Position numbers and translations under genes: made by a program. 64,000 nt of DNA from NCBI GenBank assembly GCA_014529385.2, contig CM043952.1:158809557-158873556 (forward strand), written 5' to 3'. This DNA is from Adiantum capillus-veneris (Eukaryota; Streptophyta; Polypodiopsida; Polypodiales; Pteridaceae). Below are positions 43,066 through 58,079 of this stretch, piece after piece; position 1 is the first letter of the stretch; the number at the start of each line of letters is the position of its first letter. Under the pieces are notes generated by a model. That model worked only from the letters and a program-made list of their open reading frames with translations. It did not search any database and was not told where the DNA came from.

Positions 43066-43675
43066 TCACCCACAAAAGGAGACACGTCTCATCTCTTGCT
43101 CAAAGCATGCCAGCAACAAAACCAAGACCACGCCGTCTTGAACCTCAGATACATGTACATGATATACCAAGCCACTACGGGCTCCTCTTGAAACCACTAA
43201 TGAACCGCAATGCATTTGGAAAGTCTGCTCTCTAAGCAGTGTCTGACACCCAAAATCTACTAATTGTCTCTTAGCTGAGGAACATAGCACATATAACATA
43301 GCGTATATGGTGCACCACTGGGCAATGACAAGCAAACATCTCCTACACCTGCAATGTCAAACACCGAACCATCAGCCAAGTGTAGAAAACCAAAGCTTCC
43401 ACTAGAGAAGGTACTAAACCACTCACAATGCGGTGTGACATGGAAAATTGCATCCTCATCTAGCAACCAACGTGGAGAAGTGTCACCTCTTAAAGACATG
43501 TAAGTAGGAGGACGCTAAAGGCAAACGTGACATCACCATCACTGGCATATGAAGCCACCACTCTAGCATGTGTCAAAACCTCATTTGCATCTCGCAAGCA
43601 TCTCCGGTGTTGTCTCATACGTTTGAAACAACGGCACCTAATGTGTCTTGTGTGACCATAATGCCAACATCGCAT
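43066..43675 (-). pseudogene. Element B gag zinc knuckle and protease
   Basis: The knuckle reads CWHYGHTRHIRCRC, with the second Cys of CX2C replaced by Tyr. The protease reads WLLDEDAIFHVTPH, then FSTFSSGSFGFLHLADG and YTLCYMCYVPQLRDN; the D-S-G triad is D-E-D. After a frame change come LVDFGCQTLLREQTF and GSLVVSRGARSG, matching element A. Both catalytic and zinc ligands are damaged. Confidence 0.75.
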
Positions 43676-43789
43676 GTATCATCAACTACAAGACTTTCAT
43701 CTCTCACGAGTCACTGTAGACTCTCATGAGTCATCACCGTAGACTCTAAATTGTCACACATATCTGCAACCAGAAGTGAATGTCAAGAA

Positions 43790-44770
43790 ACTCCACAGCC
43801 AAAACCCTGGCAAATTGGCTTGTACCTATCCAAAAACGCTGCAAAAAACCTGTGAAACCTATGACTGGCAAAGTTTGTAGTCACACAAGCATATGCAATC
43901 CTCACTCCTGCAAGAGTGGGTACAAGAACACTAAAATGTGTCCAAGATGACCAAAACTATCAAAGTGGGAGTAAAATTCGACCACTAAACCATCAGAGAG
44001 TAAAAATGCACATAAAATATGGCGAGAAAACCTAGGAGAAATCTAGCAGAGTCTCCCTTGTAAAGTGAGCAAAACCTCAAGTACAATCTCTACCATAAAC
44101 CAATCCAAACTGGCAACAGAGTGGGAGATAACTCGACCACTACCAATCATGAAAAACACGATCAAACGAATCAAAAATGATGCTCACATATGCATAAAAT
44201 CAGCTCCACAATTTTCTATATTTGCAAGCATACAATCTATGACAAATAGCTTAACTCAGCGTAAAGCACATAACCATATACGCAAGTACTGAGAAAACTA
44301 GCTCAAAATGCATCCCACAAGAGAAAGTGCGTGCAAAAATTTGCAAAAAAAATCTATGAAACTTGTGACTGGCAAATTCTGTAGCCACACAAGCATATGC
44401 AATCCTCACTCCTACGAGAGTGGATACAAGAACAATAAATTGTGTCCAAGCTGACAAAACCTGTCAAAGTGGGAGTGAAACTCAACCACTAAACCATCAG
44501 AGAGCAAAATTGCAGATACACATGAAACATGGTGAGAATCTAGGATAAATTTGATAGATTTTCCCTTTTGAACTAAGTCAAAACTCAAAAAATCTCACCA
44601 ATACTGCATAAAGCATAGACAGACACTCAGTGTCTCAGTAACAGATCCACAAATGGTATACATGCACAGCCAAAACCCTGGCAAACTGGCTCACTCTTGA
44701 ACGAGTGGCTCTATGGACTTGTACCTATCCAAAAACGTTGCAAACCTATGAACCTGCTACCTGTGAGCCA
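43790..44770 (-). repeat. Imperfect repeats in the element B leader
   Basis: Segments of about 250 bp recur at 43850-44100 and 44355-44600 ('gccacacaagcatatgcaatcctcactcct', 'caaagtgggagt.aaa.tc.accactaaaccatcagagag'). Another segment recurs at 43795 and 44668 ('cagccaaaaccctggcaaa.tggct'). The same word is present once in the element A leader (near 34905-34940, opposite strand). Confidence 0.8.
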
Positions 44771-45439
44771 TAAGATGTATCCGCATGTGCATACATGGCA
44801 TAAGTTGCACAAAACCATGCAAAAACCACTCTCTAAAATGTCCCACATAGTCATACATAGTCTTCACTGCAAGAAAAGTGCAAAGTACGAGCAAATTTGT
44901 CATCTGGCACACTATCGGAAACCAAAACACAAAAGCACAATCAACCAATTGCATGTGGTCAAAATTTCCATCCGAGAGCCGCATTCATGGGGAAAGCTGC
45001 TTCGGAATGGTCCGTTGGAGCCCTTATGCGTCTGTGTGTGCCATCAAAGCTAGAAATTGGGAAATCATTGAAGCCAAAATGCCATCGCGGGGGGGAGGGG
45101 TCGCCTAGGAGACGCTGCGGATCTGAGCCGCTCTGGATGAGGGCTAGAGGAGAGTTGATGCCACTCTCGCTCCTTTGTCTCCTGCCAAGTAGAAGCCAAG
45201 ATGCCAAGGATGCACAGGAAAATTGTCAGAGCCAAAGCACTTTGGATACACGTGCGGTGCAGTGTGTGCATGCAAGAAGGGGAGAGGGAGAGAGTAGACA
45301 TTGTGTGGGTGGAGTAGGGCTCAAAGTGAGCTACTTCTTATTGGTGTATATACGTACATACAATAAGGTGAGCAATGGGCGAGCGCCCATAGCCTAGGCG
45401 GTCATGTAAGACATAGACGCCTTTACCCCAACAGGCTGT

Positions 45440-45964
45440 TGCCTTCTTCATCTTCATCTTTGTCTTCATCTAGACAGATTGAGATTATGGGCCTTGAATT
45501 ATTGCTCATGGTACCTTCATCTTTCTTGAAGCACTTGGAATGAGGATGGCCCTTCTTCCCACAAATTTTGCAAGCCTTTGATGCTAGGAAATCTTTGGCT
45601 TTGTGCCCTTCTTTGCCACACTTGAAACAAGTTTTATTGCTTGAGCTAACTGCAAAAGCTTCTCCCCTGAAGTAGAATTCTTCCCCTACTTCTTCTCCTC
45701 AGATAGTATAGAGGTGATCACATCTTGAAAGTTTGGTGTTGGATCCTTCTCTTCAATGATCATTACTATCTGGTAAAAGCTAGATGGCAAGGCTCCTAGA
45801 AGAATTGCAATTTTGTTCTCCTCTTCTACTGCACTGCTCGCATAGGCCAGCTGTGTGGTCATGCTTTTAAGGTGATTAGCCAAGCCTACAATATCTTTGT
45901 CACATTGCATTTTGAATTTGTAGAGATACTTCTTTAAGCTCTCTTTTCTTCTTTTTGGCTCCAA
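45440..45964 (-). pseudogene. Family C copia gag C-terminal half with two zinc knuckles
   Basis: The ORF 45964-45686 reads KKYLYKFKMQCDKDIVGLAN, EENKIAILLGALPSSF and DVITSILSEEKK, the standard copia gag (UBN2-type) layout. A frame change then leads to CFKCGKEGHKAKDF and CKICGKKGHPHSKC; the second fits CX2CX4HX4C and the first lacks its last Cys. An acidic tail follows. The N-terminal part upstream (45965-46600) is degenerate. Confidence 0.75.
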
Positions 45965-46956
45965 AATTCTTCTCTAGTGCCTCCCATGTGATTGATGAGG
46001 TTTCACAATCCTCGATGAAATGTACATAATTATCATGTAGTGCAATTGATCATGAGTTCTTATGCCTGCTCAGCTATGAATTGGTTCTATGCGCTCATAG
46101 CCGGTGTCTATATGTGTGCTTCAGCATTAGATGAGTGGTCACTAATTGTTGACTTGACTATTCCGCACCATAATCCCTTTTTTATTAAGTCAAAGCACAA
46201 GTGGCTTTATGTGCTTTGAGAGCCAATTAAGTAAGTATTGACCTTGCATAGTCTATAGATTTGAGAGCTTTTAAAAAGGTTTGGCTACAAGGATTGAGGG
46301 GGTGAATGATGCCCATTCTCCGAGTTCTTTAGCTCAATGAAAAGGCTATGCTGCGCAAGTTTTCCACACATAGATGGGCTTCTCAAATGTGTGCTTGAAG
46401 GCGGGGAAGTTAGGGCTTAAATGCGAGAAAAAAATGGAAAAACTAAGAGGAAATGCACTAATTACAATGCAAATGAGATCTTAATAACAACTGCTAATCA
46501 AGAATATATTTCATACTAGCCAATAGTGTAGTGGTTGAAGGGGAAGAGCCCAACAACATGCTCACGTTAGCAAGAGAAATATTAATCTTGATAAGGAAAT
46601 CTAAGCTAATGATCTAGTAAGATTAGGATGTACTAATCTCTATAAGGCTTTGATATCATATGTGAGGTCAAGGGAAGGTAGATTAGTGTTAACCACCGGC
46701 ATCTACTTCTAGTAGTCATGGGCTGGGCTTGTTGGTCCAATAGGAAAAGGGTAAGAGTGATCACCGATGAGATGCACACTCTAACTGGAACATTCAAGGG
46801 TTAGTTGGCTTCACATGGGCACCCAAGTGGGAATGGGTGAGCTCATATAAAAGTCCTTTAAACCTAAAAATCACTCATTCTCTCATTTATGCAATTGAAG
46901 AGTGCTCTTGCTCCATCTCCATCTTCTTCTTCATCTCCTTATGTGTGTGTGTATGC

Positions 46957-47062
<106 letters not shown>

Positions 47063-47549
47063 TCGAGCATCGTGATGGCACGGCGGCGACGAGGCGGTTG
47101 AGCACGACACGGCGGTAGCTCCCTCTTCTTCACGGCGAGGAATCCTCCACAAAGGCAAGCGTAGGGCGGTGAGTGACACACCCTTCCACAAGCCCAAGCA
47201 CCGAACGCTATGCTGTAAAGCACACCACGACCCCTTGAGCGATACACTCGTTTTGAGCTATCGCACTCTCTAATCCAAAAACTGATCGTAAAAAGACATT
47301 AAAAAACATCAAAAAACGAGTGATAACGGGGTGCAAAACGCCCAAAAAATCAAGCGGTTTACCTTTGAGGGTATTCGTCGACGCTTGTAGGGTGCCAAAG
47401 GCACATGCATCTATGCTCTGGTCGTGTACTAGAGACCAAGAAACTAGAGAGCACTTTGACTTACGTGGGTTCTCAATACCCACCTACCTTAGGTTCCGGG
47501 CCCTCGGCGGGGATCCAAGGTGGTACAACCCAAGACCCAAACATAGCGG

Positions 47550-48405
47550 CTAGTGACTCTTTATCTGACTACGATATTATGGAAGGGAATCCTACACCAA
47601 AACTCGAGCAAGTAAATGAAAACGTACTTGTCTGGGACCCACAGCCTGGATCTAGTGTGTTTAGTCACTTTATAGAAACTTTTAGTTGAGCTACTCGCTC
47701 TGAACCTGCGGCTAGTGAAGTTAACGAAGGTGAGGGAGAGGTAGATTCGCCTTTGGTATCTCAGGGGGAGCCTATACTCCCAAGAGTGTCCACATCAATA
47801 TCTTGCCCCTTGCTTTCATGGAAAACCCTGCAAAGCAATCACCCCCTGAAGTTCTACTACCCGATGGTAGGAGTCTTGCGGAGGTGCAAGAAGTTGAGCA
47901 CTATATGCAAGCGGCTAGGGAGAGGGAAATGGAGAGTTTCCTAGAACAACGCCGAGCCATGAAGGGAAAGACCCCTGGGACAACAGGCATGGCAATTGAG
48001 CAATTGAGTGCTCCTGAGTTAGTAGACAATGTGAGTCAAACTGTGGGGAACAACAATGCTTCCACCTCAAGGAAAACCTCTAGTACGCTGGGCCTAGAAG
48101 GGTTATTTCTCAACAAAAATTGGGAATATGACCTACAAACTGAAACCTTGACTGACTTGTACATGGGTTACACATACCATATAGGTTGGTTAGAAGTTGT
48201 ACAATCTACTTCTAACGCCACAAGTCTAGAGGAGTGGCAACAGATGGTCTGCAATGTCATCCATAGCATCATCCAATCGGAGAGGCAAAGAGGGATTAAC
48301 ATTCCTTCAGCGGGCCTTATGAGATTCTTGGATACGGGCAAGTCCAGACAACCAGCACTATCACAGATGGAAACTCCTTTAGTGAGTCCAATGGACCCTT
48401 CATAA
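47550..48405 (+). pseudogene. Element D gag N-terminal region
   Basis: Open pieces 47580-47689 and 47803-48405 (200 codons: MPLAFMENPAKQSPPEVLLP) with a frame break between them. The sequence contains SLAEVQEVEHYMQAAREREM, a charged helix-like stretch, and LEEWQQMVCNVIHSII. No named domain is recognised; assignment to gag rests on position before the capsid core. The following 48409-48960 is Pro/Thr-rich with many IPTP and APTPP-like phrases. Confidence 0.45.
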
Positions 48406-48975
48406 ATTGTGTCGTCTAGAGTTTTGGTACAATTTGAACCCACACGTAGTAGTTTTACTTTTCCAAATCTAGCTCATCTGTCTCTCAGAGACACTACGGC
48501 TACGATACCTACTCCGGTGATGAGTACAAAAAGTACACCTTGGACCTTGTTTGTTAGCATTACACCGCTACCTAGTAGCACAATACCCCCAACAATACCT
48601 ACAGGTGTGCATCAAGCCTATGTACCTATTGCACCTCATGCCCAGGTAGCTCCCACACCCCCAATTATGCCAAGGGCTTACACTCCACGATGGCATTATC
48701 CGAGCTCTTATTCAAGTGGGGCCATACCATCTAGCAATAACATGTCGTATCCAGCACCGGCTATGCCTAGGGCCACACCTATGAATTTTGGACCACCACA
48801 TGGTACACCACCATAAGAGGCATGGGACCCGAGGGTCGCACTTATGCCAAGGCCAAGGCCAACTCCCATCCCACATGTAGTTCCAGGAGTGCCTGCACGT
48901 GCAACCACTATACCTGCTTATTTAGAAGATTTGGTAGCATTTTCTCAAACCATCGATTGATCTATTGCTAAGAAT

Positions 48976-50270
48976 ATGCGTAACATGCCTGGTAGAGAGC
49001 CTAGAAGTAAGGCAGTACAAATAGCCAAGCTTACACAAAAATTTAGTGGAGACGGGGATGTGAGAAAGCATATCAAAGTGTTTGAACAAATATGCGATTC
49101 TCTAGGAGAACACAATAACCTGCATAAAAGTAATGCTTTAAACCTAACCTCCAGTGGGAAGGCTGGGATTGGTATAGAACTCTAAGGGTGGAAGAAAAAA
49201 CAATTTACCCTACTCTTAGGAGACTGTTCTTGAAAGAATACATACGAGAGAGTGTGCTTTGGGGTGTAGCATCTCAGCTTCAGAAAACCCAACGAGAGGA
49301 AGGAGAGTCGGTGGGAGACTTTATTAGTCGCTTGAAGCATTTGAATTCTCATTGGAATCCAAATGAGCGCTTCAATAATAATCAATTGCTTGATAGATTC
49401 ATTAGGGGATTACGACATGAGGATATCTACAATGGCCTAGTCATTAGAGATATCACCACTTGGGAAGTAGTCACCACCAATGCGATCCAACTGGAGGATA
49501 ATTTAATGATTCAAGGAGAAAGAGTGTCTGTTGAGCCTAAATCTACTAACTTGCAAGCATCGAGGTATCAGCTAGTGACCCTAAATCCTATTGCTAAGGA
49601 GCCAAAGATATCTGAAATGAATTTAGCAGATCTCACCAAGGCCATTCAAGAGAGTCTTAGAGACAACTGTGCTCTGCAAAACAATCATACATATCCAAGA
49701 AGGGAGCAACAATGGTGCTCAGTATGCTATGGTCCACATAGTACCAGTGAATGCCGTACTTTTAGAGTAAAATTCAATGGGAATTGCAATGCCTATGGGA
49801 GGTATAGTCATCAAGCTAAGGATTGCATCGTATTTAAGCGCATGATGGCCAATAGATCAACCTTAGCATGGGCAGACACACCTCAAGTGCCTGCATTGAT
49901 GCCGGCCCCACCTCTTGAACAAACGTCACAACACATGGTCCCTAGGGCCCAAAATGTTGTTCAAACAACTCCCTTACCACCTCCAGTGCTAGGAACGCAA
50001 CCACCACATCCGAGAATCACGTATGTGAATCAAGTGGATTGTGAGTCATCTATTGCTTATTTGGAAGGTTGTGAGGAAGATATAGACCCTAATATTTCCT
50101 ATGGGATTGATGTGCTTGAAGAAAGTCCACAATACTACATGGAAGACTATTGGGGACAAGTCAAACATGTCTATGGAGTAGCTGCTCTTGCTGCAAGAGG
50201 CCAAAATACCAATTACACTGCCAAGAGACCACCTCTTCAATGCTATGAGTGTGGAGGTCCACACTCATAG
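48976..50270 (+). pseudogene. Element D gag capsid core and zinc knuckles
   Basis: KFSGDGDVRKHIKVFEQIC and, after a frameshift near 49170, GWDWYRTLRVEEKTIYPTLR, LFLKEYIRESVLWGVASQLQ and GESVGDFISRLKHLN. Together these match Retrotrans_gag. The ORF 49188-50270 is open for 360 codons. Two Cys/His motifs (WCSVCYGPHSTSEC; CNAYGRYSHQAKDC, with one Cys as Tyr) and a third, CYECGGPH, follow. The third is cut by a stop created by a short duplication at 50201-50335; its downstream duplicate continues as CYECGGPHRVAKC in another frame. Confidence 0.75.
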
Positions 50271-50335
50271 CCAAAATATCAATTACACTACCAAGAGACC
50301 ACCTCTTCAATGCTATGAGTGTGGAGGTCCACATC
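50201..50335 (+). repeat. Tandem duplication of the zinc-knuckle coding segment
   Basis: 'ccaaaata.caattacact.ccaagagaccacctcttcaatgctatgagtgtggaggtccaca' occurs twice, about 68 bp apart, nearly identical. The duplication introduces TAG right after CYECGGPHS and shifts the frame. Confidence 0.95.
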
Positions 50336-51171
50336 GTGTAGCCAAGTGTCCTATTAGGCTACAAAAGAACGCCACACTAATGCAAACCAATCAAGTGAGC
50401 ACGTCTATAGTGTTGATACTCATGTGTAACCAATGTGGCATAGATCATTTGATTGCCAATGTCCAAATAATCCAAATGCACCAAAGATCATGCCATTAAA
50501 CTTGATTGAGGTTACCGAGGAGCCATCACAAAGTACACATGTGGTACTAGTAAATGTACTCACACGATCGATGCTCCAAAAACAAAATTATATTATTGAA
50601 GAAAGAGACACGACATCAATTGCCCAGTCTCAGAAGAAGAAGAAAACACGAAGCAAGAGATCACAAAAAGAAATGAAGTCAGACCCTAGTTCAAAGACCA
50701 ACATAGGGACTGGTGATGACCACGTATATATAATGACACTGAAGAGGATTCTGATTCAGGTGAAACCCTGGAGACCAAAACGACCACTAGGAAAGAAACC
50801 AACAAGGAAGATTGTGATGAGACACAATGGCTAGGACCCAAGAAGAAGATAGGAACTTGCCCAAACCCTACAGAGGAGATCGAGCGAGTCAAGCAATTAA
50901 GAAGTTTGGTAGAAGGTACCCAAAGGGATCTAGAGCTAGCACCTAGGTAGATCCAGATTATAAACATAGTGTTCCCTACGCAATAACAACCTCACCAAGT
51001 CCATAGACCCTTAGCCATACCTAGTGGCATCCAAGAAGAAAATGACTTAAAGTCATGGGAAAGTGGGAGTACTCACTTCTTGTTGGAAAGAATGTTTATA
51101 GAGGGACTACCTGACCCTATAAAAGAAAGGAGATCCCATCTTCCCCACGTCAAGGGACTGAAGCCCAAAAG

Positions 51172-51792
51172 GTGCCGTTAAATATTGCCAAATTGATAGA
51201 TTTCATGGCTTCAGAAGTTAGAACCACTATCATGTCCAAACTATATGGAGACCCTCAGCTATTCTTAGCTCTTCAAGATTTCCTCAATGGAGAACTGAAG
51301 GTCGGGCTACCACAATTTGCACAGATGGATGGAGCTACGGAGATGCTAATAGAGGAAGAATACTTAGATCCACAACCCAACCTAGATGAGAACCCTTTTG
51401 TAGAAATACCTATTAAGAAGTTGGGACAATACTTTGAGGGTGATGAATCCAATGCAACCATATCAATCACTACCAAGGGACTAATTGTGAAGGGAATCCT
51501 TGATGGTGGCGCTAGGGTTAGCATTGTGACTAAAAATTGATGGGAAACTATAGGAAGACCTCACCTTGGGACCACAACCATAGTAGTAAAGATGGCCAAC
51601 GGGTCTATTGTTAAACCTATTGGGATGTTAGAAGATCTCAAGATCAATGTCTTTGGACATAAAATAAGAAATACCTTCATTGTTATGGATTTCTCCAAGC
51701 ACATTATGGCATCTGAGATGATCTTAGGACGTCCTTCCATGAGGGAAGAAAAAATGGTGCATGACTGGTCTAAAAACCATGTCTACTTGTAG
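51172..51792 (+). pseudogene. Element D protease 1
   Basis: Open frame 51172-51540, a stop, then 51592-51792 in register. The upstream linker reads PIKKLGQYFEGDESNATISI. Protease 1 has LIVKGILDGGARVSIVTKN (the D-[ST]-G triad as D-G-G), then KINVFGHKIRNTFIVMDF and SEMILGRPSMR, the ILGRPW-type C-terminal strand. The TGA directly after VTKN breaks it. The order and spacing, about 75 residues from triad to ILGRP, fit a gypsy retropepsin. Confidence 0.7.
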
Positions 51793-52058
51793 TTCCAGGA
51801 CTCTATTATTCAAGTAGATCTTGTAACTGGTCGAGCACATCCTCTAGGAAACAGGTTTATAATTGATCATAGATTTGGCCCCATTGCAGTATTGTTACAC
51901 ATGTAAAGTGGGCACTGATGTTGGGGAAGATTCTCCTTATATGGGTGTACTACCTGGGATGACTGATTCGGACAATGTGGATTGGGTCCACTTAGCAGCA
52001 ACCATAGACACTTGGGGAAACAGGGGGGACGGCCTGGGTAACACCTGAGGGGGATGAA

Positions 52059-53130
52059 ATGCCACCACTCGTACCCTTAAATATGCTAGAGGCAATGCAT
52101 ATAGCTTTTGATGACCTACAAGATGAAGGTTTAACTGGCATTGGCATTGGAACCAGTAGCGTCTCACAAGACTATAGCCTACACGATTTGGGGTCAAAAT
52201 CATCAATTGAAATTGACTTTGAGGATGAAGAATTTGAGTTAAATCTTAGTGCAAATGTGGGGACAAACCATTCAAGGCCCAGTGGTACCCTAGATGACAA
52301 TCTATCCAAGGGAGTAGAAGACACAAGTAGTGATTCATCTAGTGAATCTTCACTAGAGATCGGTCGTAATAAAAAATTAGACAAGAAGAGTAAGAGATAT
52401 AAGAGGCAACGATATGGAGCAAATGTCTGTGCTAGAATAAATGAAAAGAAATCTATCGTAGAATGGCTTAATTATATAGGGGCATGTGATGCTCATCAGA
52501 AGTTGGTAGATAACTGGGGTGGATACCTTCAAAGTGTTATGTGGTGTAATCCACAACCCATTGACATCACACAGGTAGAGGTACAGAGAAGCCAAAGTTT
52601 AGCCGTACCGTAAGGAGACAACATAATAAAGAGTTAGCAAAACAACAAAAGAAAGCAGCCAAAGAATAGGCAGAGCTTAAAAATATCCAAGCAAGAGTTG
52701 AGGCTCAAGAAAGACAACAGCGTCTTAGTCGCCAACAAGAGGCTAATCTGGGAATCACGAAAGCATTTTTTGAAGACACTGATGATGATTCATTGGAATC
52801 TGATCCACCTCTATGATATCCAATTGACCTAAATAGCCTCTATGGGAGAGTACTATATAACGCATTATTGGATACAGGAGCTCAACATAATTTGCTATCC
52901 TATGGAGTTTGGTGTCAACTAGGAAAACCACCCCTATCCACAAGCACCATCCAAGTAAGGGTGTCAATAAGAAGAAGACCACTGTTTTGGAATCCTACAC
53001 ACTCATGTTATTTATGACAATCGAGTCGTGGTTCAAAGCTTTTTGGTCATGCATGTTGGTACTATGGAGGGTAATATAAACCTGGGGTGCAAATGGATGT
53101 CTGTAGTCAAAAGTAATATCAATTGGGAGA
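52059..53130 (+). pseudogene. Element D acidic linker and protease 2
   Basis: The ORF 52059-52613 is acidic and Ser-rich (FEDEEFELNLS, SSDSSSESSLEIG), then basic (KLDKKSKRYKRQRY). A frame change leads to a Gln/Lys/Glu-rich, coiled-coil-like stretch (NKELAKQQKKAAKE, RVEAQERQQRLSRQQE). Then comes LYGRVLYNALLDTGAQHNLL (52840-52900), a second retropepsin triad, intact as D-T-G, followed by VWCQLGKPPLSTSTIQVRV. The frame is lost after about 53000. Two protease-like motifs in one element is unusual. Confidence 0.6.
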
Positions 53131-53339
53131 TCGGGAGTATCACGACGTAGAAACCAACTCATGACCCTACGGCTCAAGGAATAACACCTGAAATCTCACC
53201 TCTTCATAACACAAAAAACCACAAAATATTGCCAATCCAAAGAATCACAACATCCTTGGTAGTAGCACAACCTTCTAAAGCTTCAACTTCCATGGCTACG
53301 ATAGACAATGCTACATCAAAGGCTCCATGTGATCTGACC

Positions 53340-53992
53340 AAGGGTACATATCAATGGGTCCCTAAGGTATCGTTATCGGACCCCCCTATGGTTCAAGTTA
53401 ATTAACAAAGGAAACCTCGAAGGAAGGCGTCCACTCACGTAAGAAGGTGAAAACCAAATCATGTTGGATTCCTAAACAACTATTAGAAGCCCAAGGCTAC
53501 TATGATGGAAATGATCGAATTTGGGTACCTGAACGTAAATAGTGTCCTTCCCTATCCACTAAGAAACCTTGTGAGTCAAACCTTGTGATTCCAAAGCCGA
53601 TGGAGGACCGTGGCAAGGGAAAGATCACAGAATGTTGCACATCTATTCCAGAGCGAGTTTGGGTTCCAAGGCAAAACCAATCTACTTGGCTTAGCTCAAG
53701 AAAGGGGGAGTTCCATGAAGCTTCTAGCTCCTCATGTAATGCATCCATAGAGGTAAAAGCTTCTACACAACCTCCACCTACCATAGGCAGCTTCCATGAA
53801 GCTACAAAAGATTCGACACCTCCCATTGTTCAATTATTACCTGATGCACTACTTCAAGTTTGTTCATGGGAGAGTACCTTACCACTCTTGCAACTCGATG
53901 AGGCATCCAAGGTAATAGAGAACTATTGGCTAAAATCCTCACCTAGTACCAATTGGAATAAGTGGTTCCAAAAGGTGATGACATCCTTTTAA
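53340..53992 (+). pseudogene. Element D C-terminal W-x-P tail
   Basis: The reading frames contain repeated Trp-x-Pro phrases: YQWVPKV, SCWIPKQL, DRIWVPERK, ERVWVPRQNQSTW. The last open frame (53585-53992, 135 codons) ends NYWLKSSPSTNWNKWFQKVM, a few bases before the polypurine tract. No domain is recognised; similar W-x-P phrases reappear at 62.9-63.5 kb. Confidence 0.45.
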
Positions 53993-54093
53993 AGTATGTT
54001 GGGGGGAGTCTTCATTCACGTCATCTTATTGAATTATTTCCCTCTTACCCTTCTTTCGCTAACCCTTGAGTTTTTTGATTTAGGGATTGTATA

Positions 54094-56661
<2,568 letters not shown>

Positions 56662-57992
56662 TGTATAGATATATAGTAATTAAACACCCTAGTTTAACAC
56701 AAAAATAAATTAAAAAATATATAGTAAAGAGCAAGAGCAATTAGCAAACGAGTGTGGACAATACTAGTCAAAATCATTGACCCAGACCTACACATGTCAC
56801 ATCAGGTACACTGAAATAGAAACCTATGTCATCAAACACCTAGCCATACTCTATATGTGTTCATAGATATGGCTGATTCTTACGAATATTCTTTTTACCT
56901 GTCCCAAGTAATGCATTTATGTTATCCTCGTATTTCCTTTGGATGGGATTTGGTTGAAACACTCGCTTGTGAGAGAAATGTTGAGGAGTTAGAGTGGCTG
57001 GTCTGCCTCTTGACTACGGTGGATCTCTATTCTATCTAGGAAGTTCGGCCAATTGCTCAAGTTTACCCTTTTTCCTAGGCTGAGTACGCATGCCTCGTGA
57101 CATTCCTAATAATATTCTACAAGGAAGAGGACAAGGACGAAATTGGTGATTGGACAGACGAGACACACGGCCTTATCGAAGAGGATTACACCTACCTTGA
57201 TGATGAGGATGGCGGTTTAGCCTTAGAGCTACCGGCAAAGCTCTCCAACCTCCACTTACTTTGATCCTCATCACTCGAATGATGGAGGGTAGGTAGGGTT
57301 AGTACAATAGGAGTGTTTCTGTTTTAGAGTTTAGTGATTAGCAAAGTTCTTTCTTCCCACTGATGTGCCTCTGGAAGGTGGATGTTTGGTGGCGACTAAT
57401 TGTGCAGTTTGTGACTACATAAGGATGCCTTCGAAGGACAACGACAATGGATGTTTACATGTTAAGGAACACATCAAAGTGAATGCTGTTAGCATTGTAT
57501 GGTACACATAATTTATATGAACACTATGTGGACACAGAAGGGAAACTGTACAAAAAGGATCGTCCAATTTTTGAAAGGCCTACATACCAGCTCATAAAAT
57601 TATGACCAGTGATAGATCTCGAAGGATGGTTTATTTCAGAGGAAAGAATCTATTATAGTGGAAACTCTCTAGAGATGAATGACATTGCCCGAGTGAACCC
57701 AGAAATATGTTCAGAGCCCAACTCTCCTCCATAAAAAATCGAGCCTCGACGTTGTGACCAAATGAGCATATACTTTGACCAGAATAGCCGTAGATATAGA
57801 CGAGAGTTTAAAATCTATGATGCCTTGGGTCCTGAAACCACAAAAGCTCATACTATAGGAGACCCATGGGATAGAGAATATGAGGGCAAAGATAATGCTA
57901 TCTACAACTTAACTTGGGGAATCATATGTCACGCTTCACAAAGATGCATAAGAAACTATGCCGAAGGTTTACATACATACATACATACATAC

Positions 57993-58079
<87 letters not shown>

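Larger units (their letters stand above)
42183..45433 (-). mobile_element. Compact copia-derived element B
   Basis: 3.25 kb, minus strand, the same design as element A. The 5' LTR is 45433-45243 (starts TGTTGGGGTAAAGGCG) and the 3' LTR about 42370-42183 (shared 'gagaaggggagagggagaga' and 'ggtggagtagggctcaaagtgag'). Between them are a leader with internal repeats, gag zinc knuckle and protease pieces (43675-43066) and the RNase H-connection tail (42899-42531). The first bases of the 3' LTR and its polypurine tract are not recognisable. More stops than element A. Confidence 0.75.
41911..46686 (-). mobile_element. Family C copia copy 2, interrupted by element B
   Basis: Its 3' end is the polypurine tract at 41911-41927 and the shared LTR. 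Its gag lies at 46660-45440 and its 5' LTR is cut off at 46686 by the next element. Element B (42183-45433) sits between gag and the 3' end. The remaining 3' interior (41928-42182) has no pol sequence, so this copy also lacks integrase and reverse transcriptase. Confidence 0.6.
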
